Source: Silicimonas sp. (lineage in GTDB: Bacteria > Pseudomonadota > Alphaproteobacteria > Rhodobacterales > Rhodobacteraceae). Taken from it: DNA of 33,974 bases. A model generated the notes under the pieces. That model ran no database searches and had not been told where the DNA came from. It saw nothing but the letters and a program-made list of their open reading frames with translations. Positions 31,930 to 33,974 of the stretch are shown here, in pieces. The first letter of the stretch is position 1. Each line of letters begins with the position of its first letter. Position numbers and translations under genes: made by a program. Location of the stretch: the NCBI GenBank assembly GCA_013002465.1, contig JABDJO010000132.1, positions 1 through 33,974 on the forward strand, written 5' to 3'.

Positions 31930-33045
31930 ATGCCGCCCAAACGTCCGCCGGGCGCCGACCCTCTCCCGCTTAAGGTTGAAGAGGGCGCAACCGGCAAAGC
32001 TGATCCGGCCGAGCTATACGCGGCCCTGGATCTCGGCACCAATTCGTGCCGGATGCTGATTGCTCAGCCAAAGGGCAATCAGTTTCATGTGGTCGACAGC
32101 TTTTCCAAATCGGTGCAACTGGGTCAGGGGTTGGAAGCCTCGGGGCGTCTCTCACGGGCCGCTATGCGGCGCACGGCGCAGGCTTTGAAGATCTGTCGTT
32201 CGAAAATCGACAAGCACCGTGTCACTCGGATGCGTCTCGTGGCCACCGAAGCCTGCCGGCGCGCCAAGAACGGTCCGGATTTTCTAAGGACGATTACCCG
32301 AGATACAGGCCTGAAGCTGGAAGTCATCAAGCCCGAGGAGGAGGCGCGTCTGGCGGTCATATCCTGTGCGCCGTTGGTGTCGACGAAGACCGAGCAACTT
32401 CTGGTGGTCGATATCGGCGGCGGATCGACCGAGCTTGTCTGGATCGACATTTCTCGGGTGCCGAGGATCGAACGCCCGCGGGCCCTGATGCGGATCAATA
32501 CCGGGTTTGTGCCCGACCCGAACTCGCCTTTTCCCGCTGCTCGTGTGGTCGACTGGATCTCGGTGCCCCTTGGGGTCGCCACTCTGCGGGATCAGTTCAA
32601 CGATGTGGAAAACGACGCCGCGCGCTTTGCCTTGATGAGCTGGTTTTTCGAAGAAAACCTGTCGGAGTTTTCGCCTTACGCGTCCGAGCAGGCGCGCGAA
32701 GCCTTCCAGATTATCGGCACCTCGGGCACCGTCACAACGGTTGCCGCCAGCCATTTGGGGCTCAGGCGATATGACCGCTCGAAAGTGGACGGTCTGCGCA
32801 TGACCTCGGACCAGATCGACAAGGTGATCCGCGATTACCTTGACCTTGGCCCCGAAGGCCGTCGTGCGGACCCTCGGATCGGTCGGGATCGGCATGCGCT
32901 GATCATGTCGGGGGCCGCGATTTTGCAGGCCCTGTTACGGGTCTGGCCAACGGATCGCCTTTCGGTCGCAGATCGGGGCCTGCGCGAGGGCCTTTTGTAC
33001 GCCCAGATGTCCAGCGACGGCGTTCTGGAAGACGCGGCCTACTGA
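31930..33045 (+). CDS. Ppx/GppA-family phosphatase
   Basis: This 371-residue protein belongs to the exopolyphosphatase/guanosine pentaphosphatase family, which hydrolyses polyphosphate or (p)ppGpp-related nucleotides. It has the actin-like phosphate motifs ALDLGTNSCRMLIA (32-45) and VVDIGGGSTELVW, and the GTSGTVTTVAA adenosine-region motif. The N-terminal 25 residues (PPKRPPGADPLPLK...) are a polar extension. The start at 31930 has CGGAGGG upstream. In many relatives of this group the next gene is the 23S rRNA methyltransferase rlmE (from memory); here it is a different gene, so the order may have been broken. Which substrate is used cannot be told from sequence. Confidence 0.92.
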   Translation: MPPKRPPGADPLPLKVEEGATGKADPAELYAALDLGTNSCRMLIAQPKGNQFHVVDSFSKSVQLGQGLEASGRLSRAAMRRTAQALKICRSKIDKHRVTRMRLVATEACRRAKNGPDFLRTITRDTGLKLEVIKPEEEARLAVISCAPLVSTKTEQLLVVDIGGGSTELVWIDISRVPRIERPRALMRINTGFVPDPNSPFPAARVVDWISVPLGVATLRDQFNDVENDAARFALMSWFFEENLSEFSPYASEQAREAFQIIGTSGTVTTVAASHLGLRRYDRSKVDGLRMTSDQIDKVIRDYLDLGPEGRRADPRIGRDRHALIMSGAAILQALLRVWPTDRLSVADRGLREGLLYAQMSSDGVLEDAAY

Positions 33046-33157
33046 GGCTGACCTGTTAAAATTAGACGAAATTTTGATTAAAATGCGGCGGGATTCCGGC
33101 GGAATTGGTACAATCTTAAGACGGACATGGTTTGTTGTGTGTGTTTTGGGGGTGCCC

Positions 33158-33974
33158 GTGAATTTGTTATTAGAAACAGGCAGTTCTGCCTATGCCGATG
33201 GATCTGACGCGATTTCCGACCTGATGTTCGGGGCGCGCTACATCAGTTACCGAAATGTCGATCGTTTCCTGGATCAGATTGATGATGCCAATATCGGATT
33301 GATTGTTTGGCCGGGGGGAACACTGGCCGAAACCCGCGACGATCGCTTTGGCTTCGAATTTGAAGGGCTATACAACCCCGACAACAACAAACCCTCGATT
33401 TCCGACATGATGGAGATTGCAGTCGATCAGGGCGCAGCACTTTCGGTCGTTCTGCCAACCGCGCGATACACTGATGATCTTGCCGGGCTTCAGGTCGATT
33501 TGTCGGAATTTCTGGGTCAGCTACTGGCGGGGGATTTTGGCCCGCTTCCCGATGAACTGATCCTTGAGGTCGGAAGCGAGTATTTCGCGAACTTTACCGA
33601 CGGCGCGACAAGTCAGGCGGCGCAATATGGGGCCGTCGCCGAGGTGATGATCTCGGAAATTGCTCTGGCCCTGGCGGATCCGCAGGTGAACCAGATCGGC
33701 GCCGACATCACCATCGCGGTGCAGGCCGGCAAGACGCTGGCCGATGACGTCGAAATTCGCGACGCCTTAAGCGAGGTTTCCATCGACAACGTCGATACGC
33801 TGATCCACCACCGCTTTGCCTATCAACCTCAGGGAATTGATCCCCGGATCGACGAGTTACAGTGGATCCTGGACGCCTGGGAAGATGAAACGGGCGAGGA
33901 ACCGAACCTGTTCGTTTCGGCCTGGAACACTGTCACGATGACCCGCAGCGGGGTGATGAACGACTACATCGAAT
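33158..33974 (+). CDS. GH51/GH39-like TIM-barrel protein, 5' part, nucleophile position not conserved
   Basis: The frame is open to the window end with no stop, so this is the N-terminal part of a larger protein. The start is GTG 33158 with GGGGG just upstream; ATG 33083 is an alternative that would add a hydrophobic segment (TWFVVCVLGVPVNLLL). The visible 272 residues have LIVWPGGTLAE (48-58), resembling the RYPGG strand of GH51 arabinofuranosidases, and LILEVGSEYF (134-143), which fits the acid/base strand with Glu141. The segment LFVSAWNTVT (251-260) is placed like the GH51 nucleophile strand DEWN, about 115 residues later, but has Ala255 where Glu is expected. In this bacterial group such proteins often end in RTX calcium-binding repeats, which would lie beyond the window (inference). 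No database match is claimed. Confidence 0.6.
   Translation, partial: MNLLLETGSSAYADGSDAISDLMFGARYISYRNVDRFLDQIDDANIGLIVWPGGTLAETRDDRFGFEFEGLYNPDNNKPSISDMMEIAVDQGAALSVVLPTARYTDDLAGLQVDLSEFLGQLLAGDFGPLPDELILEVGSEYFANFTDGATSQAAQYGAVAEVMISEIALALADPQVNQIGADITIAVQAGKTLADDVEIRDALSEVSIDNVDTLIHHRFAYQPQGIDPRIDELQWILDAWEDETGEEPNLFVSAWNTVTMTRSGVMNDYIE

Noticed and set aside
1-33974. CRISPR array, insertion sequence, tRNA or prophage genes
   Set aside because: No regularly spaced repeats, transposase or integrase motifs, or tRNA cloverleaf were found on reading the window.

Overview
The window looks like a stretch of chromosome from a Rhodobacterales (Roseobacter-group) alphaproteobacterium. The evidence is the GC-rich coding, the Atm1-type exporter and LOG/LysM/FHA gene neighbourhood, the many stand-alone MttB-like and branched-chain-type ABC genes, and an intergenic element (hairpin plus 'CCTCCGGCGGGAG' and a T-run) of a type common in that group. 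Assignments rest on motif reading only; no database search was run. No tRNA, rRNA, IS element, prophage or CRISPR array was seen.

Region 1 (1-11028, + strand) is a carboxylate uptake and activation locus. It holds the 3' part of a long-chain-type acyl-CoA synthetase, a complete branched-chain-type ABC transporter (LivG, LivH, LivM, LivK, LivF), a quinone-oxidoreductase-like enzyme, an 87-residue unknown protein, a PaaK-like ligase homologue with degenerate catalytic motifs, and an SGNH esterase. Two things interrupt the transporter genes: a translationally coupled secreted four-cysteine protein between livG and livH, and a 645-base block between livH and livM with two small membrane-protein genes, one antisense and one apparently frameshifted.

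Region 2 (11046-15401) has a MarR regulator divergent from a HAD phosphatase, then a non-pyrrolysine MttB-family methyltransferase, a RarD-type permease and a convergent, overlapping LOG-family phosphoribohydrolase. The methyltransferase has a leader RNA that can fold its ribosome binding site into a hairpin, with a competing alternative hairpin.

Region 3 (15531-25633) covers cell envelope and transport: a membrane-anchored acidic LysM protein, an FHA-like protein, an Atm1/ABCB7-type exporter, a small lipoprotein, and an RND efflux pump (permease plus adaptor, minus strand) with a perfect TATAAT -10 and an adjacent palindromic operator.

Region 4 (25834-33045) is housekeeping: YfgM-like, BamB-like and Der (an order shared with E. 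coli), then a coupled exported leucine-rich-repeat protein, a small exported EF-hand protein with a strong terminator, seryl-tRNA synthetase on the minus strand and a Ppx/GppA phosphatase. The window ends inside a large gene that reads like a GH51/GH39-type TIM-barrel protein in which the expected nucleophile position is alanine. The best candidates for something undescribed are the methyltransferase leader RNA, the degenerate ligase with its small partners, and this terminal glycosidase-like gene.
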